NCBI RefSeq assembly: GCF_022682495.2
Contig: NC_071389.1
Span: forward strand, 100,605,951 to 100,669,950
DNA from: Desmodus rotundus
Lineage: Eukaryota > Chordata > Mammalia > Chiroptera > Phyllostomidae
Length of the DNA: 64,000 nt
Direction of reading: 5' to 3'
A program made the position numbers and the translations under genes. Positions 1 to 12,322 of the stretch are shown piece after piece. The stretch's first letter is position 1; each line of letters begins with the position of its first letter. The notes below the pieces were generated by a model that saw only the letters and a program-made list of their open reading frames with translations, searched no databases and was not told the origin of the DNA.

Positions 1-118
1 AAGGGGGAGGGTGGAGGTGGGGGAGGGAGGGGGATTTGGCTGGGTTGGAGTGGAGGGATGGGGAGAAAAGGCACACAACTGTAATTGAATAACAATAAAA
101 ATTAAAATTATATGAAAA
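1..118 (+). mobile_element. L1 3'UTR end and polyA tail
   Basis: G-rich 3'UTR followed by GTAATTGAATAACAATAAA and an A-rich tail. This matches the terminal part of the L1s ending near 21180 and 51715 in this window. The element enters from outside the window on the left, so its length is unknown. Confidence 0.85.
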
Positions 119-139
119 AAACGATGAGTTCAAAAACTC

Positions 140-348
140 GTTTTTTAAAACAGATTTTATTTATTTATTTTTAGAGAGAGGGGAGGGAAGAAGAAAGAGA
201 GAGAAACATCAGTCTGTGTTTGCCTTTCACACGTTCCCTATTGGTGACCTCTCCTGCAACTGAGGCATGTGCCCTGACTAGGAATTGAACCAGCAACCCT
301 TTGGTTTTCATGCCAGCATTCAATCCACTGAGCCACACCAGCCAGGGC
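140..348 (-). mobile_element. VES-like tRNA-derived bat SINE
   Basis: Read on the minus strand, the element starts GCCCTGGCTGGTGTGGCTCAG. It has a tRNA-like A box (325-335), a B box (281-291), a pyrimidine-rich region and an AAATAAATAAATAAAA tail. It is flanked by a perfect 10-bp target-site duplication, TCAAAAACTC, at 130-139 and 349-358. SINEs of this type are transcribed by RNA polymerase III and moved by L1 machinery. The 93-codon frame across it is spurious. Confidence 0.9.
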
Positions 349-539
349 TCAAAAACTCTTTTGAGAAGCAGAAAAACATATTGATAGGAATATTGTTTCA
401 AAAGGAGAATGTTTTGAAGGTGACTGAAGTTTAAACAGGTAAGAATACACAAATTTTTTATAAATAAATTTCAGGTTTTAGGGGGCCCCCTCATAAATTA
501 TGAAATCTTTATGTATATGTAGGATTCCTCCAATTTGTT

Positions 540-1420
540 CCTTTCCACAAATGTTTTGGTTCTTTTAGGTTTGCATTTTCAAGATCCTGCTAAGTTCCTG
601 TTTGGCACAAAATTGATTTTCTGGATCAATTTGGGATGAATGGACATCTTGACAATCCATTTATGTAAGGCTTTAATATTTCTTCAGTTTTTGTGTCTTG
701 TCTTGTTCATATTTATGAAATCTATATTAAATATTTAATGTTTTTGAACATTGTTTTACTGCTTAGATATATATGTATCCAAGCAATAAAACAAATATCT
801 ATATTATAATGTATAAAATATATATCATATATAATAAAATTTCAAATATCATATCCTGCACTCTTTCTAAATTTACTTATTTCTAATATTTTCAAGTAGA
901 TTCCCTAGGATTTTTCTCCATCTCTGATTATGTCATCTGCAAATAACTAAAGCTTTGCATCTTCCTTTCAGATTGTATTCCTTTTATTTGTCTTTGTTGC
1001 CAGACTGGCTAGAACCTCCAGGACAATGTGAGTGAGGTGTTGAGAGTGGAAATTCTTGCCTGTTCCTGATCTTAGGAGGACATTTAGTCTTTCATCACTA
1101 AATCTTATGTGAACTGTAGAGTTTTCATAGATGGGATTTTTGAGTTTTTGAGTTAAGGAAGTTTTCTACTCTTTCCAGTTTTCTGACAATTTTTTTTTTG
1201 AAATCATAAATGGGGTTAGATTTTTGTCAAATTGCTCTTTTTGCTTTTATTGTGCTGATTACATGGTTTTTCTTTCCTCTTAGTTTTCTGTGAATATGAT
1301 GAATTAAGTTAATGGACTTTGTAGATAATTTCTCTGAACTTAAGACTCAGGAAAATAGCTTGACTACTGCTATTCTAAATCAAAGATTTTTTTTCCAATT
1401 AGAGCTAATTTTTTCATATT
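540..1420 (-). mobile_element. Ancient L1 ORF2 fragment
   Basis: Heavily diverged antisense ORF2. Recognisable landmarks are the stretch equivalent to TATCATGTCATCTGCAAA (about 925-950) and the CTTGCCTGTTCCTGATCTTA stretch (1057-1076), which corresponds to the RT-domain motif region. An AT-only stretch near 760-860 interrupts it. No open frame survives. The boundaries are approximate. Confidence 0.6.
738..901 (+). repeat. Local direct duplication, copy 1
   Basis: About 164 bp that recurs at 1803-1944 in the same orientation, roughly 1.06 kb away. It includes an imperfect palindrome around the CCAAGCAATAAAA stretch and part of the ancient L1 fragment. The two copies differ by scattered substitutions and a few small indels, so the duplication is not recent. 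Confidence 0.8.
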
Positions 1421-1440
1421 ATATTATGTCATTTTAGTCT

Positions 1441-1595
1441 AGTAACTGGGTAGGATTGAATCCCAGGTCTATCAGATACTAGCTGTATGACCATGGATGA
1501 GTTATTTAACTATTCTGAGCCTCCATTATATAGTTATCTTGTGTGACTTTTGTGAGAATTAAGTGGGACAGTGCTTATAGCATGCTCACATTTAC
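1441..1595 (+). mobile_element. MIR SINE, forward
   Basis: Matches the MIR core in its standard orientation: TCCCAGGTCTATCAGATACTAGCTGTATGACC followed by a diverged GAGTTATTTAAC and CTGAGCCTC. MIRs are ancient tRNA-derived SINEs shared by mammals. Confidence 0.65.
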
Positions 1596-1802
1596 CAGCT
1601 GCTGACATGTTCCAGACACTGTTCTAAGTATCACTTGTGTATTATTTTGTCTATATCTACTGACCTATAACAAAACAAGTGCTATTGTTTGCATTTTCAC
1701 AGATGAGGAACCAATGCACAGATATATATGCAACTTGCCCAATGTCCACAGCTGACAAAGGGCAGGTGAGGGGATGTCCATCACAAATTGGGTCCAGATT
1801 CC
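1596..1802 (-). mobile_element. MIR SINE, reverse
   Basis: Reverse-orientation MIR signature: CCAGACACTGTTCTAAGTAT, then CACAGATGAGGAA and AACTTGCCCAATGTCCACAGCT. It lies tail to tail with the forward MIR immediately upstream. Confidence 0.7.
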
Positions 1803-1944
1803 ATGTTTTTGAACATTGTTTTATTGCTTGGATACATATATATCCAAGCAATAAAACATATATATATTATATATAATAAAATTTCAAATATCATATCCTG
1901 CACTCTTTCTAAATTTACTTATCTCTAATATTTTTTAAGTAGAT
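1803..1944 (+). repeat. Local direct duplication, copy 2
   Basis: Second copy of the 738-901 unit. It begins at ATGTTTTTGAACATTG and ends at AAGTAGAT. It starts abruptly at the edge of the reverse MIR and contains a perfect 18-bp-arm hairpin. Confidence 0.8.
1817..1858. repeat. 18-bp-arm inverted repeat (hairpin)
   Basis: Arms at 1817-1834 and 1841-1858 are perfect reverse complements, separated by a 6-base loop (CATATA). The core arm is ATTGCTTGGATA / TATCCAAGCAAT. The corresponding part of copy 1 has mismatches. Confidence 0.85.
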
Positions 1945-4900
1945 GCCCAAAATGACAGTCTCTCTGTACCACACTACATAGCACATAGTGCACTGTCTAC
2001 CAATGTAAGTAACATTAGCTATTGCTGGTGTTTTGTTATCATCCACAAAGTATATATTTTGATATTTTGTACCACTTCATTATGGGGAGGAGCATGGGAA
2101 ATATATTTTCTAAAATTCTATAAATTTTGCTTTAGGTTATGAAAAGACCAGAACAATATTTTTTAAAACACCTTAATGTTCTTTTACCTTTTTTTTTTCC
2201 TTGAGAGAGGCAGTCTACAAAAGACTGTACATAAGTGATCCTATTTCTGAAGCTTGATTAACTCAGGAATTTGTGAGATATTTTTGAACAACTACATTTA
2301 ATCAGTGGTCTACAAAACCTGCACCTTCCTCTGTGCTCACAAAGTTGTGTACTTAAAGTATATTTTTGATCTTTTGTAATAATCTTTTATTTACTATGTA
2401 TATATACATATTTAGAGAATTAGGGATCATTTCTAATTATCAGCATTAGGAGAATAAAGTATTTGAAGTGAGTTTTAAAGTCATGTCATCACTTAAGCAA
2501 ACACATTTATTTTCCAGCTAACCTGAAACAATATTATTAATTATTTTATATTAAGTTATGTAATGTTGCATATTCTGACCTCTACCTGACAGTCATGAGC
2601 CTTCTCAACTGTATATGCAAAAGGTGAGGTTTTCCAAAAGGTTTAAACTGTAAATCACTTTTACAAAAGACTTTTAACCCAATTTCTCATTTTATCAGAG
2701 TTTTACAGTCAGCAGAGCACACGTGCACAATGTTCTTCTGTGGATAGTTCTATATTTCCATGTCTCTTTGTGTTTCTTTCAATTCCTCTTCATTTTCTAC
2801 TTTTCATTGACACTTATTATTAAAGTGTGTATGTGCAACTAGACAAATGATACTTTGTTGCAGAGGTTTTCTTGCTGCTAAATTTTTGCTGTTTCATCAC
2901 CGGATTGATCTGAATTTTCTACTGCTAAATTAAGTTTCTCTCAAGTGACTTATCTTTAAAATAATATTTCTTTCAACTAATCTTTATCTCTTTTAGCTTC
3001 TTTTTGAAGTAAAATGTTTTCTAGGACAAAGGATTTGGTATAATTTAAATTCTTTCTACTAAAGAGATCATTTTGGTACAAATAAACAGAAAAAAAATAG
3101 CCAAGAGAATTCCAGCCATTAATTAATTCATATTGTGAAACTAAGTTTACAAAATTCCTTGTTGTATGTTAAATGACAACAGGCTCATCCACACCTTCAT
3201 AGAAAGGTAAGGGTGAAGCTTGGTGACATAAAAGAAGCCCTGTGCTTAGTGTGTTCTAACTCTCCTCTGTTACTAATCAGCTGACAGAGATAGATGAAGC
3301 TCTGTACTTCTTGATGCCTTCATTTCTTAAGTCTGTTTGACCATGATATCCTTTACCTCTAAAATGCCATCAATTTCTGACTACAATAGATGTCTTGGAT
3401 CTCACTCATGGAAATCTTAACTCTAGGTCACTGAAAAGACACTGGATTTATTGTTTATAAAATGTTTGCTCTAATATGCCAAAATAGTGTGAACAAATAG
3501 GGGAGCAGTTTCAATCTCTAATAGTGATTTTTGTTGTTGTAGGACATTTAAGTTGACCATTAATATATTCAATAAAATATTTTACAGTATATAGTGTTTT
3601 GTTTTGAACCTCTAAGCTTTTTCTAAAGCAATTTCAAACTTTTTTAGAACATAAGATGTCCAGTAGAAGTAGAAATTTGAGGATGAAATTTATGTGAAGA
3701 GAATAGATTAGAAATCTACTAAATTTCCAGATTTAAATATATTTTTTAAAAATGACATGATGAGCAGGAAACAACTGATTCAATATGTGCCCCTGCTGAT
3801 CTTTCGTTGTTATGTGAATTAGGTGCTCCATTATAGTGCGGGGACTTCAGAAAACATGACTGTGATGTGAATGGATCTATCTATCTATACATATATGATG
3901 TCCTGTGAAGGTTAGTGATTTTGTTAAAGGAGTTTTCCTAATTCATAACACTTTTGTAATTTTAGTAATGACAAGTCAAAGGACACATCTTTTAATGGAC
4001 ATGTAAGGAAAAGTCAATAAACTATTAAAGAACACTAATGCCAACCTGTCCTTGGGGTTTTCATGGAGGAAGAGACAGTGGACAACTACTGAGATAGCAA
4101 TGACAGCAGCAGTGGGAGAACCAGGTGACCTTATTGTGTCAGCCTGGTGATGATGGGATTTTGTACATCTTCAGGACTCTTTGAAGACTTGCAGTTGAAG
4201 CAGGAGTGCAGACATAGAAATTGCTGCTTTACAAAATCAACATAGTAACAATGCGAGGTAATCAGCAGTCATCAAAACAATGATCTACAAAATGCATTTA
4301 TTAATTACACATATATTTAAAGTGTAGAATATTGTTGTATTTTTAATGATGTGAATCTCTGACTAGGTCTAGCTGTCATGTAATTGGTGCTCATATTAAC
4401 ACCAGCAAGCAAAGCCTCCTTGTGTGAGGGTTGGATACGGATCCCTGTGAGACTGAGGCTGGGATGCAGAGTAGCTGGTACCCTACATTCTGTTCAGACA
4501 TGACTGGACCCAAAGTGAGTCCCTTGGCAGAAATAAGACTGAATGTGATCATTTTTGTTGAACTAAAATGATAAACCTGTACCTGAGGAGAACTATTTTA
4601 TAATTTATGAGTAGTGTACCTACTATTCTACCACAATGCTTTTCTTTTTTTTTTTTTTTGATTCATTTACTATTTTACTATTTAAGCTTCTGTCTATGGG
4701 CCACAACATATATTCCAGAAGATTTCTCTCTTGCCCTGTCTTCTTTCCACCTATGTTACCCTCTCTGCTATATTTCCAAATCAGAAAACAGCCATGACCC
4801 CTAGTCTTGCTGAACAGTTTTTTTCATACTGAGATTTCCTAGTGCTGCCTCAGTATCTGGAATATATAAGATTTAGTGTGTATGTGAATTTTCTGGCTTC

Positions 4901-5097
4901 CTTCCCACCCAGTAATTTTCTTTCATTCAGCAATTATTTATTTTACATTGTGGCACGTATTTTCTTGTAGTGCCCTCTGTTTACTTCTTTTACTGCATTT
5001 ATCACATTATATCATATCTTTCCCACTGTGCTACATTTTTTTAAGTGTGTGAAAAATTTATAGACAGCATCTGATGGTGCAAAGCTCTATAAATATT
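1945..5097. other. Unrecognised non-coding stretch
   Basis: About 3.1 kb with no convincing gene or repeat that I can name. It is AT-rich, has only short stop-limited frames, and contains a T-run at about 4640. 1975-2020 faintly resembles a MIR 3' end. The DNA around 4640-5060 may be an old retroelement remnant, but I could not place it. Confidence 0.5.
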
Positions 5098-5385
5098 TCT
5101 TTACCTTTTCCAAAAAATTACTGTATCATTTTTCAATTACAGTTGTCTGTATTTACCCACTCCCCCACTTTTCCCACCACCCCAACCATCCCCACTTCCC
5201 TCCCTTGTTTCCACCACCCCCTTGGTTCTGTCCATCAGTCATTTATAGTTGTTCCTAAAAACACTTCCTCACTTCTCCCCATTATTCCCTCCCACCTCCC
5301 CTCTGATGACTGTCAGATTGCTCTTAATTTCAATGTCTCTGGTTATATTTTGCTTGCTTGTTTTATTTGTTGATTAGGTTTCACT

Positions 5386-8300
5386 TAGGTGAGATCATGT
5401 GGTATTTATCCCTCAAAGCCTGGCTTATTTTGCATAGCCTAATGCTCTCAATTTCCAACCATGCTGTTGCAAAGGATAGGAGTGCCTTCTTTCCTTCTGC
5501 TGTGTAGTATTCCATTATGTAAAGTAGCACAGTTTTTTGATCCATTCATTTATTGATGGGCACTTAGGTTGCTTCCAGCACTTCATTAGTGTAAATTGTG
5601 CTGCTAAGAACATTGGGGTGCATAGATTCCTTTGGATTGGTGTTTCAGGGCTCTTAGGGTATAATCCCAGCAGTGTAATTCCTGGGTCAAAAGGCAATTC
5701 CATTTTTACTTTTCTGAGGAAATTCCACACTGCTTTCCACAGTGGCCGCACCAGTCTGCATTCCCACCAACACTGCACTAGGGTTCCCTTTTCTCCACAT
5801 CCTCTCCAATACTTGTTCGTTGATTTGTTTATGATGGCCACTCTGACTGGTGTGAGAGGGTACCTCACTGTGGTTTTAATTTGCATCTCTCTAATGACTA
5901 GTGATGCTGAGCATCTTTTCATATGTCTCTGGGCCCTCTGTATGTCCTCTTTGGAGAAGTGTCCAAGTCTTTTGCCAATAAAAAATTGGGTTGTTGGTCT
6001 TCCTGGAGTGGAGTCATGTGAGTTCTTCATATATTTTGAGATAAAACCCTTGTCCTAGATGTCATTGGCAAATGTTTTCCCATATAGCTGGTTCTCTTTC
6101 CATTTTAATGCTGCTTTCTTTAGCCGTGGAGAAGCTTTTTAATTTGATGAGGTCTCATGTGTTTATTTTTTCTCTTATGTCCCTTGCTCCAAAGGATATA
6201 TCACTGAAAATATCTCTGCAAGGAGTATCTGAGATTTTCCTGCCTATCTACTCCTCCAGAACTTTTATGGTATCACAATTTATATCTAAGTCTTTTATCC
6301 ATCTTGATCCACATTTTATTTTTGTGTATGGTGTAAGGTGGTGCTAGAGTTTCATTTCTTCACACGTAGCTGTCCAGATCTCCCAACACCATTTGCTGAA
6401 GAGGCTATTTTGATCCCATTTTCTGCTTCTGCCTCCTTTGTTGAATATTAATTGACCATAGAGACTTGGGTTTATTTCTGGGCCTCCACTCTCTTCCATT
6501 AATCTATGTGTCTGTTCTTATGCAACAACCTTACTGTTTTGATTACCGTGGCCTTGTAATATTGTTTGATGTCAGGTATGGTCATCCCGCCTACTTTGTT
6601 CTTCTTTCTCAAAATTTCTGCAGCTATTTGGGGTCATTTATGGTTCCATATAAGTTTTTGAAGTGTTTGTTCTATATCTGTGAAATATGTCATTGGTATT
6701 TTAATAGGGATTGCACTGAATCTATAAATTGCTTTGGGTAGTACAGACGTTTTGATGATGTTAATTGAGTAGTATGGACATTTTGATGATGTTCTTCCAA
6801 TCCATGAAGGGTATATGTTTCCATTTATTTGTGTCTGCCTTAATTTCTTACTTCAATGTTGTGTAGTTTTCTGAGCACAGGTATTTTATCTCCTTGGTTA
6901 GGTTAATTCCAAGGTATTTTATCTTTCATGTTGCTATGTCAAAAGGGATTTTTTCCTGATTTCTGTTTCTGATATTTCATTGATTGGTGTACAAAAATGC
7001 CTTTGATTTCTGAGTATTGACTTTGTATCCCACTGTTTTGCTAAATTTACTTATTAGATCGAGTAGTTTTTTGGTGGATTCTGTAGGATTTTCTATGTAC
7101 ACTATCATGTCATCTGCAAACAATGACAGTTTTGCTTATTCCTTTCCAATTTGGATGTCTTTTATTTCTGTTTGTTGTCTGATTGCTGTGGCTAGGACTT
7201 CCAATACTATGTTAAATAGAAGTGGTGAAAGTGGACAACCTTGTCGTGTTCCTGATCTTAGAGGGAAAGATTTTAATTTTTGCCCATTGAGTATGATGTT
7301 AGCCATAGGCTTCTTGTATGTGGCCTTTATTATGTTGAGGAATGCTCCCTCTATTGCTACTTTATTGAGTGTTTTTATCATAAATAGGTGCTGTACCTTG
7401 TCAAATGATTTTTCTGCATCTATTGATATGATCATGTGATTTTTGTCTTTGCTTATATGTGATGTATTACATTTATTGATTTGTGAATATTGTACCATCC
7501 TTGCGTCTCTGGGATGAATCCCACTTGATCATGGTGTATGATCTTTTTAATGTATCGGTGGATGTGGTTTGCCAATAATTTGTTGAGGATTTTAACATTT
7601 ATGTTCCTCAGCAAATTGGCCTGTAGTTTTCTTTCTTTGTTGTGTCTTTATCTGGTTTTGGTATTAGGATGATGCTGGCTTCATAAAAACAGTTTGGCAG
7701 TCTTCTGTCCTCTCAGATTTTTGAAAAAGTCTGTGAAGGATAGAGGTTAGAACTTCCTTAAGTTCTGGTCTGGTCCAGGGCTTTTGTGTGTCAAGAGTTT
7801 TTTGATTACTGCTTCAATTTCATCAGGTGTTATTGGTCTGTTCAGGTTTTCTGCTTCTTCTTCATTCAGTTTTGGAAGATTATCTTTTTTCTAGAAATGT
7901 GTCCAATTCACCTAGGTATTCAAATTTCTTGGCATATAGTTCCTCATAGAAATTTCTTACTATTCTTTGTATCCTGTGGTGTCAGTTGTAATTTTACTTC
8001 TTTGGTTTCTTATTGTGCTTTTTTGGGTCCTCTCTCTTTTTTCTTGAGACTGCTTAAAAGCTTGTCCATTTTCTTTATCTTTTCAAAGAACAAGCTCATG
8101 GATTTATATTGATCTTTTGAATTGTTTCTTTAGTCTCTATGTTGTGTAATTCTGCTCTGATCTTGGTTATTTCCTTCCTTCTACTTGCTCTGGGCTGTCT
8201 TTTTTTTTGTTTCTCTAGTTTTTGTAGATGTAGGGTTAGGTTGTTTATCTGAAATGTTTCTATCTTTTTTAGTGAGGCCTGTATCACTATGAACTTCCCT

Positions 8301-9115
8301 CTCAGGACTGCCTTCACTGTGTCCCATAAGTTCTGGTTGGTTTGTGAGTTCATTTTCATTAGTTTCCAGAAACTTTTTGATTTCTTCCTTGATCTCATTC
8401 TTAACCCATTCATTGTTTGATAGCATGGTATTCAATCTCCATGAGTTTGAGTATTTTTGTGTTTTTTCTTTGAGGTAGGTTTCTAGTTTCAGGCCATTAT
8501 AGTTTGAGAAGATGCTTTCAATGATTTCATTCTTATAATTTGTTGATGCTTGTTTCATGTCCTATCATGTGGTCTATTTTTGAAAATGTTTCATGTACAT
8601 TTGAAAGGAATGTATATTTTGCTTCTTTGGAATGAAAGGTTATATATATATATGTGTAATATATATGTATAATCAGATTATGTTGTGTGTGTATATATAT
8701 ATATACATACATACACACACACACACACACAAGTCCTCCAAGATTTTCCTTATGTATTTGGGTGCTCCTATGTTGTGTGCAGGTTTGTTTATAAATTTTG
8801 TCTGCTTGATGTATTCTTCCTGTGAGTATTATGAAGTGTCCTTCTGGGTCTCTTTTTATGGCCTTTGTCTTGAAGTCTATTTTGTCAGATATAAATATTG
8901 CTACCCTGGCTTTTTTTTTTCCTGTTTGTTTGCATGGAATATTTTCTCCAGCCTTACACTTTCAGTTTATCTTGGTCTTTTGTTCTGATGTGGGCCTCTT
9001 GTAGGCAGCATATTTGTGAATCATGTTTTTTTATATATTGAGCTACCCTATGTTTTTTCATTGATGCATTTAATCCATTTACACTTATGGTTATTAATGA
9101 TAGGTTCTTATTCAT
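5386..9115 (-). pseudogene. L1 ORF2 remnant (endonuclease and reverse transcriptase)
   Basis: In active L1s this protein nicks target DNA and reverse-transcribes L1 RNA. The start codon is at 9115-9113 (minus), where the encoded N-terminus resembles the MNNYLSIITLNVNG start of the other copies. RT-domain residues such as [14 protein letters not shown] and [14 protein letters not shown] are readable at 7498-7136. The cysteine-rich C-terminus is readable at 6030-5515, with CWWEC and the first cysteine of the cluster replaced by tyrosine (YWRGC). Multiple frameshifts and stops are present. In the endonuclease part, the segment that carries the GDFN catalytic motif in other copies has been replaced by a microsatellite at 8641-8731. 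Confidence 0.85.
8641..8731. repeat. TA/TG/CA compound microsatellite inside ORF2
   Basis: Alternating (TA)n, (TG)n, (TA)n, (CATA)n and (CA)n runs sit between two ORF2 segments. Other copies have about 150 bp of endonuclease coding sequence here. A TATATATAG stretch normally present at this place in ORF2 (GATATATATAGAGC at about 17649) is a likely seed for the expansion. Confidence 0.85.
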
Positions 9116-9159
9116 TGCTATTTTACTCTCTTTGTATCCTTGTTCTTTTCTCTCTCACT

Positions 9160-10092
9160 GTTTTTCTTCCTCTTCTTAAAGCAGTCCCTTTAGCATATCT
9201 TGCAGAACTGGTTTGGTGGAGTATTCTTACAGCCTTTTTTTTTCTGGGAATCTCTTTATTTGGCCTTCCATTTTAATTGAGATCCTCGCTGGTAGAGTAG
9301 TCTCTGTTGCAGGCCTTTGTTTTTCATTAATTGGAATATTTCTTGCCATTTCCTTTTGGCTTGTAATGTTTTTGTGGAGAACAGCTGCTAATCTTATCTG
9401 GGCTCCCTTATATTTTACTTCCTGTTTCATCCTTGGTGCATTTAAGATTCTCTCTTTGTCTTTGAATTTTGCCATTTTAATTATGATGTGTCTTAAAGTG
9501 GGCCTCTTTTGTTTCCTCCTGATTGGGACCCGCTGTGTTTCCTGGACTTGTGTGGCTTCTTCTCTCATCAAATTAGGGAAGTTTTCCATCATTACTTTTG
9601 CAAACAGGTTTTCTATCCCTTCCTCCTCTTCTTCTCCTCTGGTATCCCTATTATACTGATATTATTCCGTTTCATGTTATCTTGCATTTCCCTTAACCCC
9701 TGTTCAATCTTTTTCAGTCTTTTTCTTTTTTCTTGCTCTTTTTGGGAGGTTTTTTCTACTTTGTCCTCCAGCTCGCTGATACGATCCTGTGCTTCATCAA
9801 GCCTACTTTTGATTCCTTCTACTGTGTCCTTTAACTCAGATATTGTATTCTTCATTTCTTCTTGGCCCTTGTTGATAGGTTCTGTGTCCATTTTTATGCT
9901 GATATAGTTTGCAGTCAGTTCCTCATAATTTCCCTGTAGTTTTTGGTAGTTCACACTGAGTTCATTCAGTTTCCTTATAATCATTGTTTTGAACTCAATA
10001 TCTGATAATTGACTTGCCTCTATTTCATTTAGCATTCCTTCTGAGGATTCCTCCTTTCCTTTCAATTGGAGTTTGTTTCTTTGTCTTCCCAT
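9160..10092 (-). pseudogene. L1 ORF1 remnant (RNA-binding chaperone)
   Basis: ORF1 protein trimerises through a coiled coil and coats L1 RNA. The minus-strand frame 10221-9613 reads through a lysine/glutamate-rich coiled coil (YQKLQGNYEELTANY, then SRLDEAQDRISELEDKVEK) into the RRM start (NNISIIGIPE). It then shifts frame near 9600, and 9592-9227 carries the C-terminal half (ENFPNL, RHIIIKMAKFKDKERIL) to an early stop. I placed the start at the internal methionine at 10092. An upstream in-frame methionine at 10221 is the alternative. Confidence 0.8.
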
Positions 10093-10479
10093 TATTTGTG
10101 GGACTCTTTTTGTTTGCTTCTGTTTCTTAAATTGATCTGTTTTGACTTTCTGACTTTGTGGTGTGAACTTCTGTGGTGTGGGGGGTCCTGTGAGATACAG
10201 TGGTGCAGGCTCCTTGATCACCTGAACTTGATGTTCTTAGGATGTCCTTTATGTCTTTTATGCTGGTTTTCTACATGTAATTGAGTTTTGATTGTTGTTG
10301 GGTCATTCTTTTGTGGGTCTTTCCCTGCTGCTGCTTGCCTGAGGGTCACTTTACAAACCATGTCTTGTGTGCTGTTCTGCTGGTGCTGCCTGAACAAAAC
10401 CACAGTGCCTGAGAAACAAACCCACACCCATAAATATAACTCCCCCCCCCACAATCCCACTATCAATATCTAATGAGCC

Positions 10480-11640
10480 AGTATTAAAAAGGGTGTAATG
10501 AGATTGAGACTATTTTAAGAAAAGAGAGTAGATAGGAGATTACCTACTGAAAGGGGAATGATTTTGAGAGGGTAAAGGGAGGAGCACTAATAAGAGTTGG
10601 GAGTTGAAGCAATGGAAGGAGAGAAGGTAAAGTTTACGTCATGCATAAGGAAAGGGAATGAAGATTGTGGAATGGAATATGAGAAGGGAAGTATGCATAC
10701 TATTAGGTTTAAGCAGAAATTAAAATAGTATAAAATAAAATGAAGTAAGAGAGAGAAAGAAAAAAGAAGGAAAAATATTAAATAATCAATAAAAATATAA
10801 GAGTTAAATTGGAGGGGAAAATCCACCAGGATACTATCAACAACCAACAAATGAGCTAAAATTAATATAGGTGGTATGGGAATAAGAGGGGGAAAAGCAA
10901 CACAGTCTAAGAGATGTTTAGAGGAATGGGAAGTGATTTTGTAATGGTGGAGGGAAAGGGAATAATAACAGTGAGGAATAAAAACTAGACTAAGTGAGGG
11001 AAAAATTAAAACATTGGATGTAAAGGAAAAGAAAAAAAGGAGAATAAAAAATAAAAGGGCAGGTTGAAAGAGAAATAGATGAAAGTCAAAAAAGAAAAAG
11101 AAAAATACAGGCTAAAATGGCAAAATTAAAATTTGAGTTAAAAAAAGTACAAGAGGTATCCAGTAAAATGTGTCATTTGAAATACAGAATTAGTGAAGCT
11201 CTAGAGATAACCTTGAAAAAACAATGCAACAACAACTACCCTACCCACAATGAATTACAAATTTTGTCACAGGTATAGAGAACACAGGTATTTTAATAGC
11301 TGAGCAAAAGGATGTGAAATGACCCTTGACAAGAGAATTCATTTTGAATGTCTGGACAGGAGAGAAATAGTCAGAGTGTGGTATGGAAACAAATTGTAGC
11401 TAGAGAGAAAACCAAATTTGAAATGAGAATATTGCAAGGAAAGAGGAAGGTAAGATGAGCTGAGAGAAGGGAGGGGCAAAATATGTGGATTGAAATACAC
11501 TATAGTACAAAATCTAGTGACTTACTATATACAAATTTGCTAGACAATAAATGAATTCTATAAAGCTATACAGGAAAGAAAATATTGCAAATCATGAAGA
11601 AGACCACAGTGTCTTTTGTATCAGTAGTCTCTTGTATTTA
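10480..11640 (-). other. Pyrimidine-rich L1 5'UTR block (sense strand)
   Basis: The + strand is strongly purine-rich, so the L1 sense strand is pyrimidine-rich just upstream of ORF1. The two full-length plus-strand L1s show the same arrangement at 15661-15937 and 50106-50385, although this block is much longer. A run of ten C at about 10441 borders it. No genes are visible. Confidence 0.65.
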
Positions 11641-11722
11641 CCACTGTTCGTTTTTCTTTCTTGATCTGCCTCTGGTAATGTTATATGTTGACCACATCTG
11701 ACCTTAAGAAACCTGTTCAATA

Positions 11723-12322
11723 CTTCCTGTGATCTGCTGTCACTGGCTGTCTCCTTCAATTGTTAATATGGTCCCTCTGCACTCAGCATTCAGGTTTAAG
11801 CACCGTAGGGCAGAGCTGAATCCCTCCTGTGGAGATGGTTACTATTGTTTCCCCTCAGGCTACTGCCACTTGGAGGGGAGTGGTCTGTCTGAGCTTGATA
11901 GATGCTGTGTATGGAGAATGGCTCAGCACTGGGATCTTGGTGGCTACATTCTCAGTTCTCTCCCCAAAGCCTCCATCCCCAATCTCTGTTCAAGTCTCTC
12001 TAGTTCACTCTGCCCCACCTTTGCCAGTGATCTACTGACTCTGGCTGTCTCCTTCAGTTGTTTATCTGGTCGCTAGGACTCAACAGTCAGGCTTAAGCAC
12101 CAAGAGGCTGGGGAAGAGACCCTCCTGGGGTCAGGGATATGGTTTCCCCTCAGGCTACTGCTGCTCAGAAGGGAGTGGTCTCCTGAGCACAAAGGCTGCT
12201 GCCATCTGGGGGATGACTCAGCACTGGGATCCTGGCAGCTACTCTCTCAGTTCTCTCCCCAAGGCTTCCATCCTCAGCCTCTCCTCAGGCGTCTCCAGCC
12301 CACTCTGCCCCTGCCTTTGCCT
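11723..12322 (-). repeat. 299-bp tandem dimer in L1 5'UTR
   Basis: Two head-to-tail copies (about 11723-12021 and 12022-12322). The shared stretch GGCTGTCTCCTTCA starts at 11744 and at 12043, and the later shared CACTCTGCCCC stretches keep the same spacing. Substitutions are spread along the unit. This looks like monomer-type duplication of promoter-containing 5'UTR sequence, known from rodent L1s. A regulatory role here is inference. Confidence 0.8.

Noticed and set aside
281..335. tRNA gene in the SINE heads
   Set aside because: A and B boxes are present but no cloverleaf with paired acceptor stem; these are SINE promoters.
171..452. 93-codon minus-strand frame
   Set aside because: It lies across the VES-like SINE and its flank; the translation is tRNA-derived repeat sequence.
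1657..1876. Overlapping short frames on both strands
   Set aside because: They fall on a MIR and the duplicated hairpin unit, with no codon signature.
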